This document shows, one piece after another, positions 25,021-38,800 of a stretch of DNA of 64,000 nt (within the stretch, counting starts at the first letter, position 1; every line of letters begins with the position of its first letter). The translations under genes and the position numbers were made by a program. The notes below the pieces were generated by a model that saw only the letters and a program-made list of their open reading frames with translations, made no database searches and was not told where the DNA came from. The DNA comes from Agelaius tricolor (lineage: Eukaryota; Chordata; Aves; Passeriformes; Icteridae). The stretch is taken from the NCBI GenBank assembly GCA_023055355.1, contig JALJCS010000006.1, positions 33,734,501-33,798,500 on the forward strand. Direction: 5' to 3'.

Positions 25021-26244
25021 GAGAGAGCAGCCCCTGCTGTTCAGCTGCTACTGAGTTGGAGAAATACTCTCATCATTTCGGTGAATCTTGTCATTGTGGA
25101 AAATGTTTATTCCTCTTACACTTGTGCCATCAGTTAAAGAGCTGATGGAGAAAAAGTAGAAGGAGAAAAAATAGACTGAAAACTTTTTTTTTTTGCAATA
25201 AGGGATGAGGAGTGAGACATGTATCCATCTATACATTCATATTTAAACTTAAGAACATGGTTTGTGAGTTACCTGGTGTTTCAGCCTTATTAGACTTTCT
25301 CTTCTTCCTGTGACATGTATTATACCAGTTTGCCATGTGCTCATCCGGTACAATGAGTATCAAATATTCCTATAGTACTTGCATCAATTAGCTGGAAAAA
25401 GAGTGGCTATTCAGTTATCATTAGATCATTTTAGTTAGTAGGGTGCTTTTGTAAGTGAGTAACAGAAAGCACTTAAAATGGAAAAGCCTTTTTTCCCCCT
25501 TCAGTGCATAGGTAAGGTACTGATTAGAGTCAGCTGCCACATCCAGCACCACAGGCACCTTCCTGAGGAGGGAGGCTTTGGCAAGGATCACCTTTTAAAG
25601 GCAAGGGCACATCTTCACTAACAGCCTCAGAGACATATGAATTGTGCCTGCAACTACAATTCATAGGCGTGTCGTTCGCTGGCATTTCTCATACTTTTGA
25701 GAAGCATTTATCAGCAAGAAATTAGTATCTGCTCTTCTTATACTCTTCAGTTCTGGTAGGATGAAATTCCTGCATGAAAGGCTGATGATGCTTCATTTCT
25801 GCCCTATAATTGGCTCCCTGAGGCAAATGTAGAGTCACAGCAACTACAGAGAAAAAGTAGGGTATCTATCTAAATGCAGAGCCCCTTCCTTCCTCTGCTC
25901 ACCTCAGAAATCGAGGCTGACAGAGAAGTCAAATTAGGGAGAAATGGGTATATTGTTTTATACTTAGCTTCATTTCCATACATATATTAAAGCTCCTTTG
26001 GGCTATTTCATATATACTGTTTTCAAGTGCAGATCCAATAATCAAAGCCATAATGCAAGCTGAAGTACCAGTCCCATTGTTTGTGCACTTCACCCCTCTT
26101 AACATACCTATTTTCATTATGATGCTTCAAGAGTTTGGGCACCCTGCCCATCATAGTTGTACCCCTCTGCCCCTGCTCCCCACTGTTTGTTGCAATTTAA
26201 AAATCCTTTTCCATCTTTCATTTAATTCATCCCCTCTTTTGACA

Positions 26245-26385
26245 TTCCTCATTTGCCTCACCCAGTGATGTGATGCCTCCAGGGACAGTGACTCCACCTC
26301 CACCATTTGCCTCACCACCACCACCCTGAGCAGCCCATTCCAATGCCTGAGCTGGATTTTCTCCTTTGAACTTCTCCAGCCTAAC
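26245..26385 (-). mobile_element. CR1 LINE fragment, antisense
   Basis: The plus strand carries ATGCCTCCAGGGACAGTGAC, then TCCACCTCCACC, and CCTGAGCAGCCCATTCCAAT followed by GCCTGA. This order is found in antisense avian CR1 copies upstream of the 3' tail. A CACC-rich stretch inside it has expanded. Confidence 0.65.
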
Positions 26386-27019
26386 AGCTGGTGGCTTGTT
26401 CAGATGACCACTTGCTGACTGTTGTCTTTCAATCACCTGGCCACTCTGGTGGTCCTGCTTTTCCAGGCCCAAAATGGCAAAGGCAGCTGAAATAAAATGC
26501 AGGTAACAGCTGTGGAGCCTTGCTGCTGCACCACAGACCTGCCCTCCCCAGCCCTCATCACATCTGGATCATCTGTCTGAAAGATGATTTAGGCTCTCTC
26601 ACTCTCCTTGGGATGGGGGCACGGTGCAAGCATGCACACAACTTCAGACAGCTGAACCAGCTCAGAGTAATTCAAAATCACAACTTGGAACTGATTATGA
26701 AATTATAAACCCCAAAGCAGCTGCCCTTTTGAATGTGAAAAAACATTCAAGTTCTCTTCAATTCCTCCCAAACGTAACCCAGCTTTTACAGGAACAGTTT
26801 TAAATCAAGCCTTCACTTAAGTGCAACTTCCCCACAGGCTCTTCCCTGCTCTGTTGGGAAAGGAAAACCAAGTAGCCAGTTCTGCAGCACCAGTAACTAC
26901 TGCTAATTCAGTAATAAGGAGCTTCTCCTCATCACCACTTTGAGAATTGAGTTCCTCCTTTTGGGGATGAACAATTGGCATTTGTGCAAACACCACAAAT
27001 AAGGAATCTCCTCATGACC

Positions 27020-27025
27020 TTTATT
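27020..27025 (-). terminator. candidate RFTN1 polyadenylation signal AATAAA
   Basis: TTTATT on the plus strand is AATAAA in the RFTN1 direction. About 15-25 bases further along, the minus strand has the GU-rich TTGTGGTGTTTG, as expected downstream of a cleavage site. The implied 3' UTR is about 1.95 kb. An ATTAAA nearer the stop (around 28720) is an alternative. Confidence 0.45.
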
Positions 27026-28977
27026 TCTCTTTAGTTTTGTAAGCAGTTGGGATTCAGTTAAACAAGGTCAAACTGCAATCCAATAAATGTTTTCTATTAA
27101 AAAGTATTTGGAGAGGTCTTTCTACTACAACACTTTCTACTAGCAAAACGTTCATTAAATATTGTGACTTTTTAAACAAGATAATACAAAGCTGGTCCTT
27201 GGGATAGAAACCATCAGTAAAAGGATCTTATGCTAAAAAAATCTGCAAACAGGAACTTAAAATTGTACAGAGCAGAGACCTTGTATTTAAGCAGAACAAC
27301 TGCAGCAACCTATTTTTGAGGCTATTGGAACCCCAGTGTAATCTTAAAATACCAAATGAAACAATTGAAAAATAGCATCAGAAACTGAAGTTACTTACAG
27401 TCCTGTGGTTAAACCGCTGAATTCAAAATATAACACTCTTTAATCAATGACAAAACTATACCACTGTGCTTTGTGTGTGTGAAATCAAATGGTTTAAACT
27501 TGAGTGCTTTCATCCCAATTAAATGAATATTTAAGTTATGTAATTTTTCCCTTCTCCGCAATGTTCTGCCAACTGAGTAATTTTTAGGCATAAAAGGTGC
27601 TTTTGAACCACTCTAGGTGCATGTCTGATACAGAACATACTCCTTTTTAAAGCATTTTGATTTGAAGACTAAGGAAAATTATCAAGCACAAATCGGTCAA
27701 GGGAAAAAACAGCAAATCACAGAGCTCTACCTCTTGCTTTAAGACAACAAAAGCTGGGGAATTTTTTCTCATCTTGTTATCAGATTACTTGACCACTTCT
27801 AAATAAGGATGAAGGTGGTTAAGAAGAGAGAAACCACTCCTTCCTACATTTGTAAAAATACTGAAGTACTTGGAGAACATTGGCACAGAAACTATATTAC
27901 ATGTACATTCACTTGTAAATATTTTTATGTAGCTTGAAACATAAAAATGTTGGTAATTTTACAGAATTCCCTTAGGTATCAGTCCCAGAATATGGTTACT
28001 TGTACCACAGAAAATGGTCTGTTAAGGTATTTTCATTTTGGAAGGTCATTTACTGACATTTGTTGGCCACGGACCACTGTGTACAATTTCAGTTCTTTAC
28101 CACAAGGTATTTCGTAACAGTGAGGAAGTGGTGCTAAACCACCTGGAAAAGGTCAGGAGGTAACATCTAATTCCCTTTTCAGTGAGGATAACCACTGACA
28201 GAAGTACTTTTTACCTGCCTTTTCGTTTCCTGCTTTTCTGTCTTCTGAAGCCCCCACAGCTACTAATGAACTGTTGATTGGCAAAGACCAAATAGGAAAT
28301 TGCATTCTGTACTGCAATCATCCACCTCACAAATTCACCAGGGGGTTTGCTTACCCCCTGTGCCTGAACAGGTACACGATTTGCTTATTGCTTGAAGATC
28401 TGTAAGGGTTAATAAAATTCAGAAGAGAGTATCATCAGTGAGTGTGCTCCTGGAGAAAGATATAGATAACAGCCATCTTATCTAAGCTTTCCAACCCCAG
28501 TTTCAACCTCTTGAAGTCCAAATATCATTTTTATGACACTACAAGCCTAGTGACAAAATAACATCTGGCACAATAACTTCTCCAGAAAAGCTACATGGAC
28601 AAGAAAGTACTACACAGTAAAATCTGACTGAACGGAACACTTGCCCTGACCCAGGCTCAAAGCTAGCTTGCTAAGGTTGGTCATGGAAAAAGGTATGATT
28701 TCTGTCCCTCCCTACTTTTTAATTTAAAGTGTAGCTCCAGGAGAGCATTTCCCACGACGTACAGTGAAAGGAATTTTGCAATTTCTGTGAGTTGAAAAAT
28801 CTGGGCCCTGCAGATACTCAAAACATTAAGATACCAGAGTGCTAAGGAGCAAAGTAAGTCAAAGATATGCGAAAGAAATGCTGAGTTGAGCAATGGAGTT
28901 AGTGGTGGGGATTATCAAAATCTGTTCTTTTGTCTTGGCAAAGTATCGGCCTCTCACAGGGTTCCTGAAAGTCGTTC
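27026..28977 (-). other. RFTN1 3' UTR (probable)
   Basis: This AT-rich region directly follows the RFTN1 stop codon, with no repeat recognised. It contains a 10-bp perfect inverted repeat with an 8-base loop (27921-27948), which would fold as a hairpin in the transcript. Confidence 0.5.
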
Positions 28978-31900
28978 TCATTCACAGGAGCAGTCCATGT
29001 CCAGCGCTGCCCCATCAGTGCCACTGCAGCCGTCCGGCCCTGGCGCGCAGCCCCCGCCCTCCGTGGCCTCCCCCGCGGGGCAGCCGGGCACGCTCAGGCT
29101 GGGGCAGGCCTGCCCAGCACTGTCACCAGTGTCACAGCTGGCAGGACACGTCTCTGCTGACGCCCCGTCGTGGGGGGCACCGCTGTCGTTGGTCCTGGCT
29201 ACCTCCTCTCCCAAGTCTATGACATCATCTGGCTGCTGCTCCGGATCCGGCTTGGCCGCTCTTGAGATTTGTGCTTCCAAGTTTCTCGTGTTCTCTGTGA
29301 CTTCAAATTCCTGCTTCTCCTGTGCCCTTTGCTTCTCCCTAGTGCTTAATTTAGCCTTTGTGGAATTCTTCATTTTTCTGTTGTGCATGTCTTCTTTGGA
29401 GAACCTCCAGTGAAACTACAAAGAAGGGATCCAAATGTTAAAGACCATTAGAGGCAGTCTCACACGGACATTTACTTTCCTGAGTAAACATGTTTTGATG
29501 AGTTAGTTTTAATTCAAAAACTAAATTTGAATCTGACCAGAAAACCCCAAGATAAAAAGAAGTAGCCTGACCAAATCAGATGGCATAAGATGATTTCTGC
29601 CCACACAGATATCTCTGTTTCAGAAAGGAAGGAGAGCTCAATGCTTTCTGCTTCTGCTGTTGTGCCTGGTAGGTTCCTCTCTACGCTGTGTGGAAGGGAA
29701 GGGTATGCAAAGCTGGCTAAGTGCAGACAGAAGAAGCAATCCCATGGCATTATTCCAGTGTTTTTCACCAGGTTAACAGCAGAACTAACACCACACCCAC
29801 GACCATACCCAAACAGTAAAACATTCTGAACCATCTGTAGGAATGTCATTTGATGAGAAAGCGTGAGGCTGCTACTTGCAGGACTTGCCAGAGCCACCAT
29901 ATCAGAACTGCTTTAACTACTATTAAGAAACAAAAAGGGAACTAGCAGTACCTTGGAATACTAACTTGACAGGTATAACGTACATAAAGGCTGACAAATA
30001 TGTCATTATTATATCTGCCTCATTTGTCAAAAAATAAATCAAGCTTTCCCCAAGGAAAGCCAGACCACAGAGTTGTAGAATTATAGAATGGCTTGGACTG
30101 GAAGGACCTTAAAGGTAATCTAGTTCCAACTACCCTGCCATGGGAAGAGACTCCTCCTAAAGACCATGTTTGCTCCAAGTTGCATCCAACCTGACCTTCA
30201 ACACTGTCAGGGGGTGGGGCACCCACAACTCCTCTGGGCAACCTGTGCCAGTGTCTTACCACCCTCACAATAAAGAATTTCTTTCTACCATCTAATCTAA
30301 ACCTGCCCTCTTTCAGTTTGAAGCCATTACCCCTTGTCCTATCACTACACTTCCTGGCAAAGAGTTCCTTTGCAACTTCCCTGCAGGCTCCCTTCAGATA
30401 CTGGAAGGCTGCTGTGAGGTCTCCATGCAACCTTCTCTTCTTGAAGCTGAACAGCCCCAACTTTCTCAGCTTGTCTTCAGAGGAGAGGTGCTCCAGTCCC
30501 CTTACCAACTTCAAGGCCTCTTCTGGACTTGCTCTATGGTTCCAAGCCACAGCTAAGCCATCCTACACAAGCTTGCTCTGAATGTGCACAGCCATTTTTT
30601 CAGCAGTGTCAGTTGCTGATGGAAGTTCAGGAATGGGTTAGGAGCCAGTATTTGGATGGCATAAATAATCTCATCAGGACATTCAGCAAACCCAGCCATG
30701 TTCAAAAAAGCCATTTTCTCCAGTGAAACTGGGTCTGTGCTGAAGTTGGCCAAAAGATTTTGTATTCATAAATTTTTGATCTAGCTATTTATTCCTTAAT
30801 CAAGAAGCCATTCAAAACTTATTAGATTACAAAGCTGGAACAATGTTCTTTTCTCCTGGTAGCCTGAACTTAGTGCAAAAGCAGAAGGGGAAAAAAAAAG
30901 AAAGAAACTGGCTTTCACAAAACTCTTCTCGGTTTTACTTAAAGGAAGTTATCTTTCACTTCAATAGCACTGCAGTTTAGAGAAAGAGGAACGATAACAT
31001 CTCAGTTCTAGAGCTCAGCTGTTTAAAATTCAGACACCTGAGTTTTTTCTTCTTTGATTTGCAGAAGTGGCTGGGCATCCACTACTCCACTTAACTCAAA
31101 GCTCTCATTGACAGAAGGTAAGAGCAGGGCCCTAAATGTGATAAAGATCCAGCTGTAGGAGGCTTTGTGAGTGTGTGTATGTGTACTCAAGTCAGGTACT
31201 TACACCGTTATTTCACAAAAATGCATTCAGCCAGTTTCTGCTGAAATAAGCATCAGTTTTGTACAAAGTGAATGAACACAATTACTAATTGAATATTACA
31301 GTAATAGGAGTACTTTCCACTAAAGAGAGAAGTTGTACCACTCCTTGCATATTTCCTTTTCTGTTTGTCTGACTACCTTGGACAGCAGTTCATTGATGTG
31401 CAAAGATAGGACAGAACATTTTCCATCAATGCAATATCCTTTTAACGTTATCATCCTATTTCCCCTCCTCTGAGGGTCATCTATAAACATTTTAAACATG
31501 CCATAGCTTAAGTTTAAAAAAATCCCTGAGAGCCCTGGATGTTGTATGTGCAGAATATTCAACAACTTTTGATCAAATGCTTGGGTTGGCATCTTTGATG
31601 TGACACAACAACCACTTAGGGACGTTGAACCAGTCCAACATCCCTTTACAGAACTATAATCAAGGTATGTCATCCTTCCCTGACCTTTGGTATGAAAATG
31701 TGCTGTAGTGATTCTTGCCCTCAAATATGCCTGTATATTTAACAATGCCAACGACTGAGTCCTTTGTTTTGTCAACCAGACATTGTTAAGTAAGTTTTTA
31801 TAACCTGGAATGAAAAAAACTTAAACAAAGTTTCAAGTCATCTGGATGGTATGTATGTGTTATTATAATACAAGAAATCAGCATCATATTTCTTTCTCTA

Positions 31901-32811
31901 TTTGAGGATGAACAACCACATATGGGCTCCCATCCCTTCCACTAAAACCACACACAGTGGTAGGAAAAGAATGACCAAATACAGGCACTCTAACACTCAT
32001 CCCAAGATCCCTTTAATCACCTGAAAACAAAGAGAGAAAACAAGGAAAGTGGGCTTTGTAACAAGTTCACACAGTATTCTGGGCTCCAGCTTTGCTAATG
32101 AGAGAGGGTAAATCCTAAATCAGTCACACTCCCAGCAGTTCTCTCCTGCTTCAGTCAGTTCAAACACTCCCCTGGTCTGCACTGTATCAAAAAGACAACT
32201 TTCACAGAACCAGGCTCCAAAACAGTGAGAGCTTCATAGATGAAAGCTACCTGCAATTATCTAAACTGTTGGGTAAAATGCTCCTGGTGCTCAGCTCTGC
32301 TCAGCATTTCCCATCTCCTGCTGCAGCTCAGCTCTGCATGGCCTCAAGCACCCGCTCCTGCAGGTGACATTGGGCTGGCAGCACTCAGCAAGGCCCACAG
32401 AGCCAGAACAAAAACAAGGCTGCATTAGTCAGCAACCTTACTGACACGTGGTTCCAGAGGTCTTGTCCATACTTCATCTGGGTTTTCTGATCCCTTGCAT
32501 CCTGAAAGGGCAAGGCAAATTTGACCACTTGTAGGAAGGCCATCGCTTTCTGTTTCCAGTCCCTGTATTTCTCTCTCCAGCTGTATGGCATGACAGGTTT
32601 GGGCAGGGGTTCACACAGCTATGTGTTTAAAACTGGATGTGGGAATACATACATGCATCCACATCCATACATCATTAGCTGTCAGCTATGCCTTTGGATA
32701 ATTTAGCTGGATTCTAGAGGCTTGTCTTGGTTAAATTACAGCAGAATCCATTAATATTCACACATCAGAAACACCTGCCAAGATCAGGCCTACATTGTGC
32801 CAGGTTCTACC

Positions 32812-32854
<43 letters not shown>

Positions 32855-35800
32855 AGAGCAGTTTAAACAGAAAATACAGGAAATGGGTGAGAGAAAATAG
32901 TGTTGGTTCCACCTTACAGGCCCCGAACATCAAAGAATTTTAGGTCTAAATGGAGGTTTATGGCTGGTTTACATGAAGAAAAATCTGCATTTCTTACACT
33001 GCTGTGAGTTCATCAGAGAATGAAACCTAGGAGCTTTGACATCATTTGAGCATTTTTTGTTTCTTTCATTTGAACAGTTCCATTCCTTCTGTCTTGCTAC
33101 TGTATCACAGAAACATTGAATAGGCCATTTTGTTTCTATGGGAAATCAATTTCAATATAAAAATACCACTAGCAAAACCCAAAGAAACCAGAAACTCAAG
33201 GTTATTTACCTTAGATTCTTTCTTCTTTGCTTTCTGGGGCAAAGAAGGTCTCTGAAGAAATACAATTTGCTTTGTAGATAAATTCCCCTCCCTGAAAAGA
33301 AACAAATGCACACTCCTGAGAATGAATTAAATTCACATCCAGCATCATTCAAAGCGAAAATCCATCTCAGTCACTTATTTCTGCAGGTCAAAGAAGAACA
33401 AAATGAAGAATGATCCTCACATTGCCTGTCCCTGTTGTCTCTGAGCAGCCTGGTATTTTGGGGGGCAGGGAGAGGGGAATGTTCAGACTGATAGAGCCTG
33501 TCAGCCTATGACACAGTTTTGTGGAATGTTTTAGCATTAGTGTGCAAACACAGAATAAATTGTTTGGAACAAAAAGGAAGAAACCCAAGAGCTCCAGTGC
33601 CCCGGTGTCTCAGCAACACCAGAGTGTTCCTTCCCTCCCTCCAGGGGCACTGATCTGGAATGGGGCTGGGTGCTCCCTGTAGGTCTGCAGCATGGCAGGA
33701 GGAACAACCACCAGGTGGGTGCCCTTCTGCACCGACCTCTGTTACTCAAGGTATCAGCGGGATACAGAAAGCTGAAAGAAATTTTTATTTTTATATATAT
33801 CTTTTAAGAGTCAGGGATTACAAATCATAACTCTGATTTTCTATTCATTCTTATGAATGAATATTTATGTAAAACTTAAATACAGTTTCTCCCTCAACAC
33901 AGATGGCCTTTTACTTTGTAGGTTTTTATGTGTAGGAGTAGTCTTCATCCAAATCTCATAAAGAGCTGGGCATATTAATTAAGATAAAAAAATCACAACT
34001 GATTATATTGGTGTATATATACAAATAAATATATTCCTGACCAGTGAAAATTCAGAAAGCACCATCTTCATGATTAACAAGTGGTATGATTGTTTTTCAC
34101 CAGTTAGGAAGAATATTTTTAAGTGATTTGCATTTATATTTAAAACCTCAGAATATAAATAATAGCAAAGTAGACCACAGAATTATTATATCTGCACACA
34201 AGGCTACTCGAGCAGTGACACACTAATCTCACAGGGTTCTGCTCAGCTAGACTGTATCAGCAGCATTAGACAGACATCTATTAAGAATAAAATTACTTTT
34301 CTTCAGCTAGACAACATCTCACTCCAAACATTATCACACATTTTGTCTTTGCTCTAAAGGATGTTACTGGAAGAGCCAGAGCAGGAATTTTACCGTAGCA
34401 GAGTTTACAGAGCTGCAGAAACACCCAGAAAATTCATGCAGAAACCACATTGCCACCCTGCATCTTTCTACCCACCAGACATGTGCTTCCTGCCCCATGT
34501 GGCTCATGAGGCGCGGAAAACCCCGAGAACAGCTGCAGCAGGCTCTGCAAGGAAACCCACACTGACTGCACAGGGAATTGCTTGTGCAGACTGTGGTGCC
34601 TGTACAGCAACTTCCCTGGCCAAAAGGCAGCACCCACCCCTCCCTACCTGTTTGTCTTCACAATGGGAGTGGGGAGCACACACGTCAGCTGCCAGCCGTA
34701 CATGGCAAGGGAATTCAGCAGCGGAACGTAATCTGTCTGCACTTCAACTCCCTGGGGAAGGAAAAGCAACAGTTGGCATTAGCACTTGGAGTGCCACATT
34801 CAGCTTGACTCCAAAAAAAAAAAAAAAAAAAAAAACCCCAAGAAAAAAATACATGTGTGCGTTTTCTCAGAGGGAAAATGGGGTTTTGCACCAAAGTGGG
34901 TCATGTTTTATGTTCAGCTAGGCAGGAAGGGAAATGTTCTAAAACATGAGACAAATGATCGACCGCCCATACATCCCAAACTGTTAAAGGGGTTTGTTTA
35001 AAATGGTAAACATCTGTGATCTTGCTCTTACACTGCCTGACTCATCCATCTAGCTTTAGATCGTTCCAGATCTGAACAGGATAAATTCATTGTATGTTAT
35101 CAATTATCTCCTCCCGAGAAAAATTATGTTCAAGTAGTTAAAAAATGACAGAAGTGCTTTGCTCAGATTCTGCACTTGTCTAAGCTTCAGTTAACCCTGA
35201 ATATCTGCACTGAAATCAGTCGTGTTACTCTACCATGATGGATCAAAAGGAAAATAGCCAACAACAGCAACAAAAAACGTAAGTATGAGCCTGTGCCTTT
35301 TATCGCTCACAAATAAGCATTGCTGCCTTCCTATTTTGAATCAGGAAATCTGTGGGCGAGACGAAAAGCTTTGCCTTTCAGTGCAGGAGTCTGGCTCCTG
35401 CTGCACATTTACCCAGCAGAGCCTTGCTCTTTCCCTTTCAACTAAATGGCAGACCTTGCAATCCACACAGAAAGAACCACTGGTGGTTTCAACAAAGATT
35501 ATTCCAGTGAGGTGTCTAATTGCCAAGACTGCAGTAATTTAATGAATAGATGCTACAGCATATTTACTGGTTTTTAATTTTAATAAACACAAAGAAGACA
35601 AATGGTAACTACTAGTCTCTACAAATATAACTAAATTTGATTGGAATAACAATTACATTTGCCAAAAAGCTCAGGCACTTATACTGGTTTCACGTGCACG
35701 AAAGGAGTTTTAACTGCCAATTCGCAACACAGGGGAAGGCACAATAGTTTTGCAGCTCCAAAAAATCCATTTATTCCACAGTAATGAAATAGTCATTTGA

Positions 35801-38800
35801 TCAGAACTAATCCAAATCCTTCTGTAGTTATTTCAAGGTATTTTAGTGAATTCCAATCTCAGCTGTTCCTTTCTTCTAACAAATGTAATTTAGGTCACTT
35901 ATATCTTTATAACTGAATGGCTGCCTGACTATACCTATTAAAAACCCGATCATGACTACAAGTGCAAATAGCTGAAGAAGCTGTATCAGTCCTGCTTAAA
36001 AGGAAAATGTTAAAATCTCTACCCCAGAAAGTGCCTGCAAGAGAACACTACTAATGTTACTTTGTACAGAGGCTTGTGGGGGCTTAGAGAGGAAGTGCTA
36101 CATTAAAACATCACCCTGTACAAACTGGATTTGTGACTCTGGGAGAGGAATGAGACACTCTGCAAGAGGGGGACAATACCACATGGCCCTTAACTTGTGT
36201 CCACTGGAGCAGTCAAACTCATCCTGAAGCTGGGATTGTGGTAGATTCAGAGTCTCTCTCCTTTGACTCCCATTTCCCTCTGGAAGAGGGCTATTTGTGC
36301 ACTCTTTCCAGTTTTTAAAATAGAGTGTCCAAGGGTAATAAAAAAATCATGATGTATCTAGATGCCTTTAAGCTGTAATGCCTCAAAAAGATGTATTAAT
36401 AACATGCTGAGATTTATGAGATTGGTCAACAATGCCTACAAAAAATAAAGATGAAAATATGCAACATGATGATTAAGAGTAAGGTCAGAGCATCCACCAT
36501 CACAAGCTCTTCATGAGGTGCCACATAAAAGGACTTGTCTAAAACATTCCCTCCATCAAACAGTGTTTGCAGAGGAAAAACCAAAAGGAGCTCACTCATT
36601 TAGAGGAGGGAAGCAGATCAGGAAAGACTGGCACAGCAGAGCTTGTCTGTGCCCTGAGGAACATCTTGTGTTGTAAAGAGGATTTCTATTTTGAATTCAT
36701 TGCCTGAGGTGGGTGATTAGCAGGAAGAACCTTCTTCTTGCATCAGGATGTGCAACAAATGTCAGAAATCAGAGGGAGATTATGGCAATGAGGAAGGACA
36801 TCAATACCACGCAGAGCTCATTTGGCTGCTGTAGAAGCCAAACTGTTTCAGGGACATGCCATCACTCCTGCCACAGCCCCCTGTCCCTGCAGGCTCTGAG
36901 CAGTGAGACAGGGCTGGCTTTGGACCTGTCTGACTTGTCAGGATGAAGCATCATCTGCAGCAGATGATGGTGTATTTCCCAACCCAGTGGCACAGAAGGG
37001 AAGCACATTCAAAAGGGTAAAGTTACCAGAAAATAAATTTAAGTCAATTAGGCCTAAAAAACTTTTTTTTTCTTTTTTTAAATCTGGCAGCTTAAAAAAA
37101 ATCAACCTATTTAAAGAGTTGTACAGAGTTGTTACAAAAAAATGACGTCTCATTTTTCCCATGTGCTGGTACCCAACACCCCAGTGTGCCTGCTGGGCTG
37201 TCTGGAGGCAGGAGGTGTGTACATGATGCAGAGGTGTTCCCTCCTCTGAGCTCCTCAAGCCCTTTAACAACTCCATCCAACTCCCCTTCACTGGAGTCAG
37301 ACACTACACCTCATCTCCAGGTCCTTGGGGAATAGACTATTCCCAATAATTGGCTGAGTTTGAAGATGACAGACAAGAGGAAGGAGTCACTCCAAAATAA
37401 ACAGGTTAATCCACATGGGCTTCAAACTCCTGACTTGCAAATACAGATAATTGAAGCTTTTTTTAAGACCACATGAAATTATTTCTCCCTCCCCCTCCTG
37501 AATCATCGGCTGTAACTCTATCCTACGGCTGGAATTTGTGTGCCAGCAGGAGTCACAGTTATACAGACCTTTAATTGGTGTCACATTAAATGCTTTCTAA
37601 AGCAAAAATGCTTCTAAACAAACATACTGGGGGATGGGTGCAGAGGAAAAGAATAATCTTGTATTCGTTTTACATTTAATACAGTAATTATTTTATCTAC
37701 TATTATTAGAGACAATAGAAATGAAATTTCAAGCACACCATTCCCTCAAATAAAAGTGCAATGCTCTTTTCTAACTAGCAAATACTGGATTTGAACACCG
37801 GTAGAAGTAGAAAAAAACCATGCCAGAGCTCTCCTGAAAAAGAAGTGTTCAAACAATGCATCTCAAACTGGGAGACATTTCATTCACTGAAAGGGTGGAA
37901 AATTTTAATTAACTTGCTTCCCACTCTCCTGTGGATGATAAGTAATCTCTGATCACACCTTGAGTGTCAAGAAGCCAGAGCATATTGAGCTAGGATTTTC
38001 CCTTGACTTGCATCACATGAAAAGAATTCTTTTTATTTGTAGTTGTATTGTTTGTTTCCAGCATTTTTTCCTTTCACAGTTGCTTCTGCTCATTAGAAGG
38101 GAAAAAAAAAAGATGAAAAAATGATAAGAATAATATCTAGGGCAAGCCACACAAACAACTGCATTAACAATTTTTTTTTTTCTTTTCCCCCCCTACTGTG
38201 GCAATTTTAACCACAGCAAGATAATAAACAAGACAACTACTAAGCTCTTGTGAGACAGAAGTTCTTCAGAAATCATTCTTTCCTGGGCTATTCCTGGGCT
38301 AAGTGAACGTGATTTAGTTACAAGGCAGCTATGGATTGTCACTATTTAATATTTTTTTCCAGCATGGATTAAAGAGTGGTAGATTGAAAATCCCATTAAA
38401 TAAATCTTAATAAAACCTTTATCAGCAAATCCTAACAGACTGTGTACCAAAATTTACTGACAGATGGCAAAGAGGATGGGAAGTAAAAAAAAAAACAAGT
38501 TGCTTTGAAAGTGTAACCTACTGTTTGTTGCAGAAAATGGGCACTTCATTCAAACCCAGCTCCTTACAAAAACCAGAGGGGTGCCACGAGGGCGGCACCA
38601 AGAACCCCCAGCCAAGGCTGGCTACCAGTCCCCAGCTCTGCCAAAGCCAAAGCTTTTCTGTCCCTGGGCACTGAAGGGAGGAAGTGGAAGTGGCAAAAGC
38701 AGTGGAAAAGAAAGAAAATGCAATAAGAGAAATCAAATACCTGGACTGTGCAAGCATGACCCAGTAAAAGTGTGCTGCAAACGTTTTCTGTTTGCAGTAA

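Larger units (their letters stand above)
22400..27000. other. gap between the OXNAD1 and RFTN1 tails
   Basis: The two flanking genes end towards each other. The gap holds a perfect 21-bp inverted repeat (24966-25020), a 10-bp inverted repeat (25636-25665) and a CR1 fragment (about 26245-26385). No coding gene or RNA gene is recognised, including in the GC-richer part 23400-24100. Confidence 0.7.
29416..33209 (-). other. last RFTN1 intron
   Basis: This intron contains an antisense CR1 3' end (30072-30560) and an (AG)n microsatellite (32817-32849). An open frame of 151 codons at 31320-31775 on the minus strand has no recognisable domain and is treated as chance. Confidence 0.8.

Noticed and set aside
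25636..25665. 10-bp perfect inverted repeat
   Set aside because: About one such repeat with a short loop is expected by chance in a window of this size.
31320..31775. 151-codon minus-strand open frame in the last RFTN1 intron
   Set aside because: No domain, no splice-compatible match to raftlin and no repeat homology that I recognise. About one frame of this length is expected by chance in 64 kb at this base composition.
34361..34921. 186-codon plus-strand open frame
   Set aside because: It covers the RFTN1 exon at 34648-34751 on the opposite strand and runs into a poly-A tract (poly-lysine). It is a shadow frame.
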